From JARKQH01 sp964631605 (GTDB lineage: Bacteria > Verrucomicrobiota > Verrucomicrobiia > Limisphaerales > UBA8199): 50,376 bases of DNA. Positions 17,563-25,823 of this stretch are shown one piece after another. The DNA is taken from positions 1 to 50,376 of the forward strand of contig CAZVYG010000029.1 of NCBI GenBank assembly GCA_964631605.1. The letters are read 5' to 3'. Both the position numbers and the translations under genes were made by a program. Position 1 is the stretch's first letter. The number at the start of each line of letters is the position of its first letter. The notes under the pieces were generated by a model, which searched no databases, was not told the DNA's origin, and saw nothing but the letters and a program-made list of their open reading frames with translations.

Positions 17563-18855
17563 TCAGGTCCGAATTTGGCCGGCGCCGAAACCCACCCACT
17601 TGTAACTGGTGAGTTCTTCGAGCCCCATGGGCCCGCGAGCGCCAATTTTGTCCGTGCTGATGCCGATTTCAGCGCCCATGCCAAACTCGCCGCCATCGGT
17701 GAAGCGGGTGGAGGCATTCCAATAGACCGCGGCGGAATCCACCTCGGCCAGGAACTGCCGGGCGCGTTGCTCATTGCGTGTTACGATACTGTCGGAGTGG
17801 GCCGAACCGTAATGGTTGATGTGGTCAATGGCGGCCTGGACACCGTCCACGACCCGCAGGTTGAGGATGTAATCGTTGTATTCAGTGAACCAGTCCTGTT
17901 CGGAAGCAGTTTTGAGATGGGGCGCCGGCTGCATCGCCGGCAGTGACGGGGCGAGGAGGCTGCGCGCCGTTTCGTCGGCGCGGATTTCCACTTTCTTTTC
18001 GGCGAGCTTTTGCACGATCAGCGGGAGGAATTGGGGCGCGATGGCGCGGTCCACCAGCAGGGTTTCCATGGCGTTGCAAACGGCCGGTCGCTGAACCTTG
18101 GCGTTCAGGACAATGTCCCGCGCCATGGCCAGGTCGGCGTCCTGGTCCACATACACATGGCAGACGCCCTTGTAATGCTTGATCACCGGAACTTTGGAGC
18201 ACTCGGCCACGGCGCGAATCAGTCCTTCGCCGCCGCGGGGCATGCACAGGTCAACGTATTGGGTGAGGGAAAGCAGCTCGCGGATGGCTTCCCGATCGGC
18301 GGTCTTGACGACCTGAATCGCGTGCTCCGGAAAAGCCGGCAGGGCGCGGCGCGCAGATTGAATGAGACTTTCGGCAATCGCCTGGTTCGAGTGGAGCGCC
18401 TCCTTGCCGCCGCGAAGAATGGTGGCGTTGCCGGACTTGAAACAGAGGCTGGCGGCATCGGCCGTCACGTTGGGGCGCGACTCATAAATAATGACCACGA
18501 CGCCGATGGGGGTGCTGATTTTTTGCAGGCGCAAGCCGTTGGGCCGCGTCCGTTCGTCCAGGATTCGTCCCACGGGGTCGGGGAGCGCGGCCACCTCGCG
18601 AAGGCCTTTGGCCATGGCGTGGATCCGTTTGTCATCGAGTTGGAGCCGGTCAAGCATCGCGGTGGAGAGGCCCATTTTTGCCGCGGACTCCATGTCGGCG
18701 GCGTTGGCGCGCTTGATGAGGTCGGCGTCATCCAACAGCCCTTGAGCCATGGCTTCGAGGCAAGCGTTTTTCTCGGCGGTAGTCAGTTTGGCCAACTGGC
18801 GGGAAGCCGCCCGGGCCTGGCGCCCCAACTCGGTCATCTGGTCGTGCAACGTCAT
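17563..18855 (-). CDS. proA: Gamma-glutamyl phosphate reductase
   Basis: Reduces gamma-glutamyl phosphate to glutamate semialdehyde, second step of proline synthesis. 430 residues from ATG 18855 (MTLHDQMTELGRQARAAS), chosen because it matches the family's usual N-terminus; further in-frame ATGs lie at 18861 and 18867. The catalytic Cys is in VQRPAVCNAMETLLVD. Also visible: VVIIYESRPNVTADAASLC, LRGGKEAL-SN, DLCMPRGGEGL, IKHYKGVCHVYVD, and the C-terminal TDGGEFGMGAEIGIST and LTSYKWVGFG, all family hallmarks. proB is not in the window. Confidence 0.96.
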   Translation of the reverse strand: MTLHDQMTELGRQARAASRQLAKLTTAEKNACLEAMAQGLLDDADLIKRANAADMESAAKMGLSTAMLDRLQLDDKRIHAMAKGLREVAALPDPVGRILDERTRPNGLRLQKISTPIGVVVIIYESRPNVTADAASLCFKSGNATILRGGKEALHSNQAIAESLIQSARRALPAFPEHAIQVVKTADREAIRELLSLTQYVDLCMPRGGEGLIRAVAECSKVPVIKHYKGVCHVYVDQDADLAMARDIVLNAKVQRPAVCNAMETLLVDRAIAPQFLPLIVQKLAEKKVEIRADETARSLLAPSLPAMQPAPHLKTASEQDWFTEYNDYILNLRVVDGVQAAIDHINHYGSAHSDSIVTRNEQRARQFLAEVDSAAVYWNASTRFTDGGEFGMGAEIGISTDKIGARGPMGLEELTSYKWVGFGAGQIRT

Positions 18856-18966
18856 GGGCATAACCATAAGGCAGAGCAAGCAGGCTGAAAACCGGAAATC
18901 AGCCTTTTAAGCAGGACTTCAGCGGAAAAGAGGCAGGAAGTTCGGACTCCCGCCGACCGCAACCTG

Positions 18967-19881
18967 TCACTTGGGGCGGGTGCTGCGATCCTGGAGCCAG
19001 GCGATATCCGGGTTGCCGGGGGAAGCAAGATGGCCCACGCCGAGGGGGTCAACGTCCCCGCGGACCAGGGGCGGAGTGGTGCGGCTGTCAATCCACCGGC
19101 GCATCTCGGAGTGCCCGTCCGCGAAGGAAAAACCGCAGGCGCGGTTGTGGTACATGCCTGGGAGATCGGTGGTGAAGGTGAACAATTGGGGGCGATCCGG
19201 GTATCCGGTCATATCGGTCATGAAGTTGCTCCAGTTGACACGATCTTCGCGCATGTCAAGGAAGACGAAGATCTTCGAGGCGACCCCCAGCCCGTTGATG
19301 TCCGAGAGTTTGGGAAACACCCGGTATCCTTCGCCGAAGTCCCAGTGACCGGCAGTCCCATAGGGCAAAGGATCATACCAATAGATGGGAGCGAAGCCGC
19401 CGACATAAAGGTTCATGGACATGGTAAGGATTCGGGGGCGGCTGACGCCCTGAACCTTGACGGTGGAATGATCGGCTGGACACTTGAAAATACGATGGTT
19501 CTTGCCGGTGTAAGGCCAGAGGGGACGTTTTTCCATGTCATAAGTGGGGTCCCAGTTGGCGCGGTTGTTTCCGTCAAAATCCATGTGGGCGCCGGACCAG
19601 GCATAGGCATCGGGCCAGTTGTTAAGGTAACCGCTGGTGCTGGCATAAACGAGCACATCGCGGTTGTCCTCGGCGTACATGCGCCAGGCAATGGCCAACT
19701 GCCGATGGTTGTTAAGACAGGCAATCCCCTGCCCTTTTTCCCGCGCGCGGCCCAGAGCGGGCAGAAGCATCGCCGCCAAGATCGCAATGATGGCTATGAC
19801 GACCAACAGCTCGATCAACGTAAACCCTCGTCCCCCAATGCGCGAACCGTCGGTGCGGACGAATGATTTGACCGTTCTCAT
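18967..19881 (-). CDS. Long prepilin-like protein with H-X9-DG motif (DUF1559-type)
   Basis: A 304-residue type II secretion pseudopilin-like protein of the kind massively expanded in Planctomycetes and Verrucomicrobia. The start ATG 19881 gives MRTVKSFVRTDGSRIGGRGF, then TLIELLVVIAIIAILAAMLL: basic leader, Gly-Phe cleavage site, Glu5, hydrophobic helix. The extracytoplasmic part has NNHRQLAIAWRMYAEDNRDV, FKCPADHS, and the C-terminal HNRACGFSFADGHSEMRRW, where the His is nine residues before Asp-Gly. These proteins are thought to be surface or secretion-apparatus components, with ligand specificity unknown. No secretion ATPase or prepilin peptidase is nearby, so it depends on a system encoded elsewhere. 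Confidence 0.93.
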   Translation of the reverse strand: MRTVKSFVRTDGSRIGGRGFTLIELLVVIAIIAILAAMLLPALGRAREKGQGIACLNNHRQLAIAWRMYAEDNRDVLVYASTSGYLNNWPDAYAWSGAHMDFDGNNRANWDPTYDMEKRPLWPYTGKNHRIFKCPADHSTVKVQGVSRPRILTMSMNLYVGGFAPIYWYDPLPYGTAGHWDFGEGYRVFPKLSDINGLGVASKIFVFLDMREDRVNWSNFMTDMTGYPDRPQLFTFTTDLPGMYHNRACGFSFADGHSEMRRWIDSRTTPPLVRGDVDPLGVGHLASPGNPDIAWLQDRSTRPK

Positions 19882-20104
19882 GCTGATATTACTACGGGAT
19901 AACTTGCCGTTGGTGGCCGCGACTCGCAAGTCCTTCCAGCGGAAATGAGCGTTAAAATCACAAAGTGCTTATTATGAACGCTTTATGGTAATCCTTAAGC
20001 CGGGGATTTTTCCGGCAGATTTTTGTAAGAATCCGCTTCAAAGCTCGTAGTAATCAAGTGAAGCCCTGATTGGGTTGGCGTGTGCGATACGCCGGCCCGA
20101 AAGT

Positions 20105-20410
20105 ATGAGAAGCAGTCGAAAGAAGCAATGGCGGCGAGGGGATTTGGTTTTGCACCTGGCCGGGCCCAAGGTGCATGCCATGCTCATGCAGGTCGTGGAG
20201 GTGTCCGGTGAGCGGGCGAAGACAGCTTTTCTTGACGAGGCGGCAGCGGAGAGTTGCTGGCGATCCAATCGGCGGCTGGCTGGCGTGTGGCATCCCGTGT
20301 CGGAGCTGGAAGACCCGGCGTTTTTTTTGAAGACGGAGGAGTATTTGCAGACTTTGCGGGAGTGGCCCCGGGGTGAGTTGGTGTTCTCCCGAGGTGGGGT
20401 TGGAAAGTAA
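20105..20410 (+). CDS. Small DUF2158/YodC-like protein
   Basis: A 101-residue cytoplasmic protein starting at ATG 20105 (MRSSRKKQWRRGDLVLHLAG). The core GDLVLHLAGPKVHAMLMQVV, followed by ESCWRSNRRLAGVWHPVSEL, resembles small YodC/DUF2158 domains of the type 'GD-V-L-SGGP-M-V', where a short beta-barrel follows a conserved Gly-Asp. This is a weak family match; catalytic residues are not evident. It stands alone, converging toward the RNase P RNA gene from the other side. Confidence 0.6.
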   Translation: MRSSRKKQWRRGDLVLHLAGPKVHAMLMQVVEVSGERAKTAFLDEAAAESCWRSNRRLAGVWHPVSELEDPAFFLKTEEYLQTLREWPRGELVFSRGGVGK

Positions 20411-20448
20411 AGGTTCTTGGCCGCCATAATGGAGTTAGGAAGGGGGCC

Positions 20449-20480
20449 GGTCAGAGGCAGGCGCATGCCTGCCTCTGACC
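20449..20480. repeat. Perfect 14-bp inverted repeat between the small gene and rnpB
   Basis: GGTCAGAGGCAGGC and its exact complement are separated only by GCAT. It lies between convergent ends of the small plus-strand gene and minus-strand rnpB. There is no T-tract, so it may be a two-sided transcription stop or an independent palindromic element. Confidence 0.7.
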
Positions 20481-20509
20481 CAGGCGGACAAGGAGGTGGG
20501 TAAAAGAGG

Positions 20510-20970
20510 CTTTGGCGGGGCTATAAGCCGAATTCTGTCTGCCCAACTTGGGACCAAGTCAGGGAGAGAATCATTTGTCTCAGCGGCCGATACCCGGAAC
20601 CCGCTCCGCTCTTTCCGGGTCTGGGCTGGCGCACACCGGCTGGCTGCGTGCCCCAGACGCGGAGAGAGCGGAGCCTGGAGCGGGCCGCTCCGAGGTTCCC
20701 TATTTGGCCTTGCACCCGGTGGGGTTTTCCGTGCCTCCGCCCTTGCGGTTGGAGCGGTGGGCTCTTACCCCACCTTTTCACCCTTGCCCAAACCCTGTTT
20801 AACACGGGGTGGGCGGTTTGTTTTCTGTGGCACTATCCGTCGGGACGCCTCGCGACGTCCCCTCCCGCGTGTACCCCGGTTTCAGCCGGGTTACGCGGCA
20901 CCGCGCCCTGTGGTGTTCGGACTTTCCTCCCCCCCGGAATCCGGGGGAGCGATTCTCCGCCCCGCCAAAG
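20510..20970 (-). ncRNA. rnpB: RNase P RNA, type A
   Basis: The catalytic RNA of tRNA 5'-end maturation. On the minus strand the 5' region carries GAGGAAAGTCCGAACACCAC, followed by AGGGCG, the conserved P4 part. The 3' region holds ACAGAATTCGGCTTATAG, the other universal P4 half. P1 is closed by CTTTGGCGGGG (20960-20970) and CCCCGCCAAAG (20510-20520). The length (about 461 nt) is normal or slightly long for type A. A sigma-70-like promoter ends eight bases upstream of P1, supporting the 5' end. Many reading frames overlap this gene on both strands; none is real. Confidence 0.96.
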
Positions 20971-20978
20971 CTTGAAGC

Positions 20979-21007
20979 AAGATAAGCCAGGCTGGCCAAG
21001 GGTTCAA
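20979..21007 (-). promoter_or_regulatory. Sigma-70-like promoter of rnpB
   Basis: On the minus strand TTGAAC (21002-21007) and TATCTT (20979-20984) are separated by exactly 17 bases. The RNA's P1 begins nine bases after the -10 box. Confidence 0.75.
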
Positions 21008-21070
21008 CCTCGGAAATGGCTCCTGGGAAGAGGATTCAAGCGCGGGGTTGCCGAAGGGCGGCGCGTGCGA

Positions 21071-21853
21071 TTAGCGGCGGCGCAGGAAGGCAGTTAACAA
21101 ACCCCCAAGAGCCAGCAGCAGGCCGCTGGCCGGTTCAGGCACCTGGGTTAAGAGGAAACTGTCGAATCGGACGGTCACATCCGGCGCGGTATTGGGCGCG
21201 TCGAAGCTCATGCCCACAAAGTTGATATCCGCGACGGGAATACTGACAAGCTGCGGAGCACCAAAAAGGGCCACGTTGTCCACGAAGAACTGCGCGGTGA
21301 AGCTGGTTCCGTCGCCGGTGGTGTCAATCACGATCGCCAGATTGTGCCAGGCAGTGAAATCGGTGATGGGGTCGCCGGAATAGAGCTGGCCGCTGGTGCG
21401 CAAGCCTCGAAAAACCTGGACATCGGCGTTCGCGGTGGCGCTGTTGCGGAGCAACATCCAGGAGATGCCTTCGATTTCGTTGGGGAAGCGGTCCTGAATG
21501 TTGTTGCCGCCCGGGCTGGCGAGAGGATCTCGCGCAAAGCCCAGACCGATCCACTGCCCGCTGGGATTGAGGACGTCGAGGGACAGGGTATAGGAGGTGT
21601 TCACGACCGGATCAAACGGCAACAGCGCGCTGCCTTCGGCGGCAACGCCGCTCACCTGGCCACTGTCCAGCCAGCCGGCGTTTGCCACCCAGTTCTGGCC
21701 CCCAACCTGAACGGGAAGTCCATTGAGTGGCAACCCGTTGCCGGAAAACGAGTCGAAGTAAATGGTGTTAACCGCATTTGCCTGGCAAAGGCCTGCCAAC
21801 AGGGAAACCATGGCAAAGGTGCAGCCGAGCTTTGCGTAAGTTGTTTGCTTCAT
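21071..21853 (-). CDS. PEP-CTERM exported protein
   Basis: A 260-residue exported protein. Signal peptide: MKQTTYAKLGCTFAMVSLLA, ending near QANA. The C-terminus is VPEPASGLLLALGGLLTAFL followed by RRR: the PEP sorting motif, a transmembrane helix and a basic end, the signature for exosortase-type (EpsH) processing and surface release. The central part, with WIGLGFARDP, WMLLRNSA and FVDNVALFG, looks like a concanavalin-like jelly-roll (LamG-like) domain. It is likely an extracellular-matrix protein. No exosortase is in the window. Confidence 0.93.
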   Translation of the reverse strand: MKQTTYAKLGCTFAMVSLLAGLCQANAVNTIYFDSFSGNGLPLNGLPVQVGGQNWVANAGWLDSGQVSGVAAEGSALLPFDPVVNTSYTLSLDVLNPSGQWIGLGFARDPLASPGGNNIQDRFPNEIEGISWMLLRNSATANADVQVFRGLRTSGQLYSGDPITDFTAWHNLAIVIDTTGDGTSFTAQFFVDNVALFGAPQLVSIPVADINFVGMSFDAPNTAPDVTVRFDSFLLTQVPEPASGLLLALGGLLTAFLRRR

Positions 21854-22006
21854 AGAACTTGCTGTTTGCTTCTGATTAAGTGACGCCGGGTCTTTTGACC
21901 GGAGTCTTTATCCCGCAGGCGACCATTGCCAACTCTGCCCGCGATTAACTCCCAGTATGTACATCGGCCAGGCGGTGTCAAGATCAAAAATGGTGGCTTT
22001 CCGGGA

Positions 22007-22034
22007 TTCTCGGATAAGAGTTCTCGGATAAGAG
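22007..22034. repeat. Two exact tandem copies of a 14-mer
   Basis: TTCTCGGATAAGAG occurs twice without a gap, 80 bases upstream of the isomerase start at 22115. It may be a regulator-binding site or a small tandem duplication; each copy can be seen as two 7-base units. Confidence 0.75.
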
Positions 22035-22114
22035 TTGCAATCGCGGGGCCGGACCGGTAAAAGTTCGGCTGGTCGGAAAAAAACAAATCAACACATCAAA
22101 CCGTGGAAAGAACT

Positions 22115-23149
22115 ATGGCCGAAAATTGTTTTCATCCAAGCATTGAAGGCGCTCAACATGGCGCCAAGAGTCTGGCTCAATTCCTCGCTTACGCCAAGAA
22201 GTCCGGGGCGGAGGGGGCGCAACCGTCCAATTTCATGCTGCAGAATGACAAGGGAGGGTTCAAGAGCGCCAAGGAGATCAAGGACGCCTTTGCGAAAGCC
22301 AAGCTGAGTTTGGACGGTGTCTCGGCGCATTGTCCGATTTGGGTACACACGACGGCGTGGACCGGCAGTCCGACCGTGCGACCATTCATTCCGGCGGAGG
22401 TGGGCAAGAAGTCTCCGGCCGAGATCGAGAAGTGGGCGGAAGATTATGTGCTGCGGCTGCTGGACCTGTGCGCGGAGCTGGGCGTCAAGATCGTTCCGAT
22501 GTTCTGGGGTGTGGCTTTTGGCTGGGAAGTTGCCACAGGGTATCCTTGGGGATTCTGGGCCGGTGGAGACTACGATCTCATCAAGGAAGGCCAGGAGCGT
22601 TTTGTCAAGAAGACGGCGAAAATCCGGGCTCACGCAAACAAACTGGGGATTTACCTCGCGCACGAGATTCATCCCGGGACGGCGGCGATGTGTGCGGACG
22701 ACTTCAACATGCTGGTCCAAATCTGCGACGGAGACAAATGCCTGACGGTGAATGCCGACCCGTCGCATTGTTGGGAAGGCGAGAGCTGGGAGACCCGGTT
22801 CTTGAAGGTCGCGTCCCGGATTTACGCCTGTCACGTGAAGAACTTCGTGATTCGGCCGGGGATGCCGCTACGGATGATGGAGCCGGGGTGGCAGAAACGG
22901 GCGATGCAATTTGTGGACATCGGGTCGGGGGACCTGAACATGACGCGCTATGTGGAACTGCTTATCCACACGGGATTTCCGCAACGTTATTGCCAGATTA
23001 TGGGAAGGAAGACCGCGCCGCTGGTGGTGGAAGCTGAAAGCGCCTATCGTGACTTGGACGCGACCAGCGCCAATGGCATCGAGTATGTGCGGGACCACCT
23101 CTGTTTCCCGCTGGCTGCCGGCTCTTTTGAAGATGGCATGGGGGCCTAA
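22115..23149 (+). CDS. Sugar phosphate isomerase/epimerase-like TIM-barrel protein
   Basis: A 344-residue protein of the xylose isomerase-like (AP endonuclease 2) TIM-barrel superfamily. Metal-site-like acidic and His residues appear in YLAHEIHPGTAAM (Glu, His), LTVNADPSHCWEG (Asp, His) and YACHVKNFVI (His), the usual places. The start ATG 22115 is preceded by GGAAAGA at reasonable spacing; a GTG four codons upstream is less likely. It contains extra loops (WVHTTAWTGSPTVRPFIP, GYPWGFWAGGDYDL), like the inosose/hydroxypyruvate-isomerase-related sugar-catabolism enzymes common in this phylum. It stands as its own transcription unit, with a strong terminator at 23171. Confidence 0.82.
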   Translation: MAENCFHPSIEGAQHGAKSLAQFLAYAKKSGAEGAQPSNFMLQNDKGGFKSAKEIKDAFAKAKLSLDGVSAHCPIWVHTTAWTGSPTVRPFIPAEVGKKSPAEIEKWAEDYVLRLLDLCAELGVKIVPMFWGVAFGWEVATGYPWGFWAGGDYDLIKEGQERFVKKTAKIRAHANKLGIYLAHEIHPGTAAMCADDFNMLVQICDGDKCLTVNADPSHCWEGESWETRFLKVASRIYACHVKNFVIRPGMPLRMMEPGWQKRAMQFVDIGSGDLNMTRYVELLIHTGFPQRYCQIMGRKTAPLVVEAESAYRDLDATSANGIEYVRDHLCFPLAAGSFEDGMGA

Positions 23150-23170
23150 GGCCCATCGTCTGCTCGTCCA

Positions 23171-23203
23171 GGGGCGCGCCACGTTGGCGCGTCCCTTTTT
23201 TTT
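23171..23203 (+). terminator. Terminator after the TIM-barrel gene
   Basis: GGGGCGCGCC and GGCGCGTCCC form a 10-bp stem with a five-base loop and one G-U pair, followed by eight T. Confidence 0.9.
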
Positions 23204-23236
23204 CGGGACCAATCCCGATCCGGGGATGGGGAGGCG

Positions 23237-23404
23237 TCAGTTCGCCAGAACCAGTCTCATCATCGCGGTCACGCCAAAGACCAGCGCGATCAGAATCACT
23301 CCATCCAGCAGACTAAATCGGGGCTCCTGTGATTTGCGGGAAGGCACCAAGGTGGCGGTGATGAATCCGCTCCGACTGCCATCCGCTCTAAAAACGGCTT
23401 TCAT
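23237..23404 (-). CDS. Small single-span membrane protein
   Basis: A 55-residue product from ATG 23404 (MKAVFRADGSRSGFITAT) with one hydrophobic C-terminal helix (LLDGVILIALVFGVTAMMRL) and a basic N-terminus, consistent with an N-in small membrane protein. The longer in-frame reading begins at 23461. I do not recognise it; the hydrophobic helix at the end and clear spacing from neighbours are the only support. Confidence 0.4.
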   Translation of the reverse strand: MKAVFRADGSRSGFITATLVPSRKSQEPRFSLLDGVILIALVFGVTAMMRLVLAN

Positions 23405-23703
23405 AACATCCAAGATAGCATAGTTCAGACCAACTCGTTCCGGCTTTTGCAAAACCCTCAAGGAAAGACTGCTGGATGAATGGCGCTTTCAAACTGTGAA
23501 GTGGGCCTGAAACCGACTCCGACCTGTGGACTGGGAGGGTGGACGCCGTTGGTGTCCGGCGGGATGTTGGCGTCGCGCAGCGCAAGGCGCACCCGGCAGG
23601 GCGAGGCTGGGTGGATGCGGCGGGAGGACCGACGCGGTTCGGTTGGCATAGCGCCTGCTCCCTCATGCAAACTGTAGGTTCCTTGCCTACGTCCTCCTGA
23701 GTG

Positions 23704-23743
23704 GGGCGGTGCCTTCACGACTCAGGCGCCGCCCTCCTTTTTT
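23704..23743 (+). terminator. Terminator 1 of a tandem pair
   Basis: GGGCGGTGCC (23704-23713) with GGCGCCGCCC (23725-23734), then TCCTTTTTT. A competing stem, CTGAGT/ACTCAG, interleaves with it, so an alternative fold or pseudoknot is possible. Confidence 0.8.
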
Positions 23744-23756
23744 GGGGTTGGGTTGG

Positions 23757-23794
23757 GGTGACCCGGTTTAGCGGCCGGGTCACCTTGCCTTTTT
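23757..23794 (+). terminator. Terminator 2 of a tandem pair
   Basis: A perfect 10-bp stem, GGTGACCCGG/CCGGGTCACC, with an eight-base loop, followed by TTGCCTTTTT. It is only 13 bases behind the first. Confidence 0.85.
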
Positions 23795-23944
23795 GGGGGG
23801 AGATGGACGTCCGGCCGCTGGCGGTCTGCCCGGGCGGTTGAAGCCATGTTTGAAATTGCATGGTGGCCGCGGCGTTCGAGAAAACGGCTCGACTCGCGCA
23901 GCGGAAAGAGGCATCCAGTAGTGGCGCTGTTTCCATGCGATGAC

Positions 23945-24790
23945 ATGAAATCCAAACCCAACACTGAAAAAACTGTGAATTTGAAGCTGGCCCTGGGGGC
24001 CGCTGTGCGCGCCGCAAAAGCGGCGGGCCGGTTGATGCTCCAGAACCGGCACAGCCCCAAGCGCGCGCATCTGGTTACGCAACATGATATTAAACTGGAG
24101 CTGGATGTGCGATGTCAGCGGCTGATCGAGAACCAACTGGGCCGCGCTTTTCCGCAGGTGGCGGTTCTCGGCGAGGAAGGCGTGTCGGGGGCGAACGACG
24201 CGGCATATCGCTGGGTGGTGGATCCGATTGATGGAACGGTGAACTTCACCTACGGGATTCCGCATGCCTGTGTTTCGATCGCATTGCAGCGGCGGGCGGC
24301 GCGGCGGACCGCTGCCACCTATCCCGACGGTTACGACACAGCGCTGGGGGTGGTGTACGACCCGTTTTGCGATGAACTGTGGACGGCGATCCGGGGCGGA
24401 CCCGCGCGATTGAACGGGCGAGTGATTCACGTGAGCACGCGGCGCAAGCTCGCCGAGGCGATCGTGTCCATCGGTTTTGCGAAGAGTCGCGAAACGATTG
24501 AGGCCACCCTGCCCTATTTCAACCAACTGGTGTATCGCATCCGGAAGATTCGCATGATGGGGGCGGCGGCGATCGCCCTGGCGTATGTGGCGAGCGGCCG
24601 ATTCGACGCCTACATCGAGCGCGGCATCAGCCTGTGGGACATTGCGGCCGGCGGGTTGATTCTGGAATGCGCCGGGGGTGAGTTCTGGCGGCAGCACGTG
24701 GGAGAGGGCCAGGTGTATCGCATGATCGCCACCAACGGCCGGCTCCGCCGCAGCCTGCGGGTGCCTGCCGACAACCAGCCCCGGAAGTAG
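23945..24790 (+). CDS. Inositol monophosphatase-family phosphatase
   Basis: A 281-residue phosphatase of the IMPase/FBPase/HisN superfamily. Metal-binding motifs are present: LGEEG (Glu), VVDPIDGTVNF (Asp-Pro-x-Asp-Gly-Thr) and GISLWDIAAGGLI (Trp-Asp). Start at ATG 23945 (MKSKPNTEKTVNLKLALGAA) because the upstream frame is not protein-like. Substrates in this family range from inositol phosphate to histidinol phosphate and sugar phosphates; the sequence does not settle which. It is monocistronic, flanked by the terminator pair upstream and a convergent gene downstream. Confidence 0.9.
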   Translation: MKSKPNTEKTVNLKLALGAAVRAAKAAGRLMLQNRHSPKRAHLVTQHDIKLELDVRCQRLIENQLGRAFPQVAVLGEEGVSGANDAAYRWVVDPIDGTVNFTYGIPHACVSIALQRRAARRTAATYPDGYDTALGVVYDPFCDELWTAIRGGPARLNGRVIHVSTRRKLAEAIVSIGFAKSRETIEATLPYFNQLVYRIRKIRMMGAAAIALAYVASGRFDAYIERGISLWDIAAGGLILECAGGEFWRQHVGEGQVYRMIATNGRLRRSLRVPADNQPRK

Positions 24791-24848
24791 CGCGCGGTGA
24801 CGCCGCGCGGCGGCGCGGGCTGCCGGGCTTGGCGGAACGGCGCGGGGC

Positions 24849-25310
24849 TCAGTTGGTGAAGCTGACGATTTTGGGTTTCACCAGCCTTTGGAAATCGGCA
24901 AAGGCCATTTTGATCACTTCGGTGTGGGAACCGGCGTTGAAGGCGATTTCGTCGTTGTTGGTCAACGCCTCGGCGACATAGACCTCCATTCCGTACAGGT
25001 TGCCAAAGGGGGGCATGGCGCCGGTCTCACAGTCCGGGAACATCTGTTTGAATTGTTCCTCCGAAGCGAATTTGACCTGCTCGGAGCCGGTGACTTCGCG
25101 CAAGTCCTGGAGAACAATTTTGCGATTGGCGGGGAGGACAGCCATGGCCATTTGCTTGTCCAATTCGACGATGACCACCTTGGCCAGCTCCCGGCCGGTA
25201 ATGTGCGCGGAAGCGGCGACTTCCTGGGCGGTGTAAGCCGGCGAGTGGACGATGCTGACGTATTTGATCCCGTTTTGATCGAGGAATTCTTTCAGTTTTC
25301 GTACAGGCAT
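24849..25310 (-). CDS. YbaK/aminoacyl-tRNA deacylase-like protein
   Basis: A 153-residue protein of the YbaK/ProX editing superfamily, which hydrolyses mischarged aminoacyl-tRNAs. The start ATG 25310 is preceded by AAGGAG at correct spacing. Conserved: the N-terminal helix (LKEFLDQNGIKYVSIVHSPA), AKVVIVELDKQMAMAVLPAN with the active-site Lys region, and PFGNLYGMEVYVAEAL. Members of this length act on Cys-, Ala- or Pro-tRNA; the specificity here is open. It is a single gene with divergent neighbours. Confidence 0.87.
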   Translation of the reverse strand: MPVRKLKEFLDQNGIKYVSIVHSPAYTAQEVAASAHITGRELAKVVIVELDKQMAMAVLPANRKIVLQDLREVTGSEQVKFASEEQFKQMFPDCETGAMPPFGNLYGMEVYVAEALTNNDEIAFNAGSHTEVIKMAFADFQRLVKPKIVSFTN

Positions 25311-25454
25311 AACGATGTGCTCCTTCCTGTGCTTTGCCAGTACGATACGCTCAACCGGCCGTAAAGCAAGCGGAGACCAAAGGACGGACGCGGATTGAAA
25401 GGGCGACAAGCGGCGCCAGGATGACGGGGGCAGACCGACCCCTGTCGGGCGCGC

Positions 25455-25485
25455 AAAAAAAAAAGAGACCCGGGGACCGGGCCTC
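25455..25485 (-). terminator. Terminator of the RRM gene
   Basis: On the minus strand GAGGCCCGG pairs with CCGGGTCTC (one G-U) across a three-base loop and is followed by ten T. Confidence 0.9.
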
Positions 25486-25514
25486 TGTCTTTCTTTCCGA
25501 AGAAAGCTGTTGGG

Positions 25515-25823
25515 TTAGTAGCGCTCCCGCCGACCGCCGCGAGACTCGCGGGGGCCGCCGCCCGAAGGACGTTCTTCGCGGGGACGGGCGATGTTGACCG
25601 TCAGGGGACGGCCGGCGAGTTCCTTGCCGTGCATCGCCTCGATGGCCTTTTGAGCCTCCTCGGGGGTGCTCATGGTGACAAAACCAAACCCACGCGGCCG
25701 GCCGGTGGCGCGGTCCATCATCAGGTTGGCTTCCAGGACCGTGCCGTGCGCCGCGAAAGCGTCCTGCAGGTCGTTTTCAGTGATGTTGAAGGAAAGATTT
25801 CCTACAAACAGTTTTGCACTCAT
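25515..25823 (-). CDS. Single-RRM RNA-binding protein (Rbp-like)
   Basis: A 102-residue RNA-binding protein. RNP2 is KLFVGNLSF (residues 4-12) and RNP1 is RGFGFVTM (about 44-51), with the expected spacing in one RRM fold. A basic Arg/Gly-rich tail (GGGPRESRGGRRERY) follows. Similar proteins in bacteria are cold- or stress-induced RNA chaperones, often autoregulated. It is monocistronic, with a strong terminator. Confidence 0.95.
   Translation of the reverse strand: MSAKLFVGNLSFNITENDLQDAFAAHGTVLEANLMMDRATGRPRGFGFVTMSTPEEAQKAIEAMHGKELAGRPLTVNIARPREERPSGGGPRESRGGRRERY

Larger units (their letters stand above)
23405..23944. other. Gene-poor stretch with two tandem terminators; possible small RNA
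   Basis: A 540-base stretch without a convincing reading frame (a 65-codon frame at 23480 is compositionally odd). On the plus strand it ends in two strong terminators (23704-23743 and 23757-23794). The region before them has several complementary pieces, such as GGGAGGAC near 23621 with GTCCTCC near 23692, and a small stem GTAGG/CCTAC near 23672-23688. The next gene starts at 23945, so this could be a stable RNA or a leader with attenuation. I recognise no known RNA family. Confidence 0.4.

Noticed and set aside
20496..21097. Several open frames across rnpB
   Set aside because: The conserved P4 and P1 elements and the promoter show RNase P RNA, so the frames are chance.
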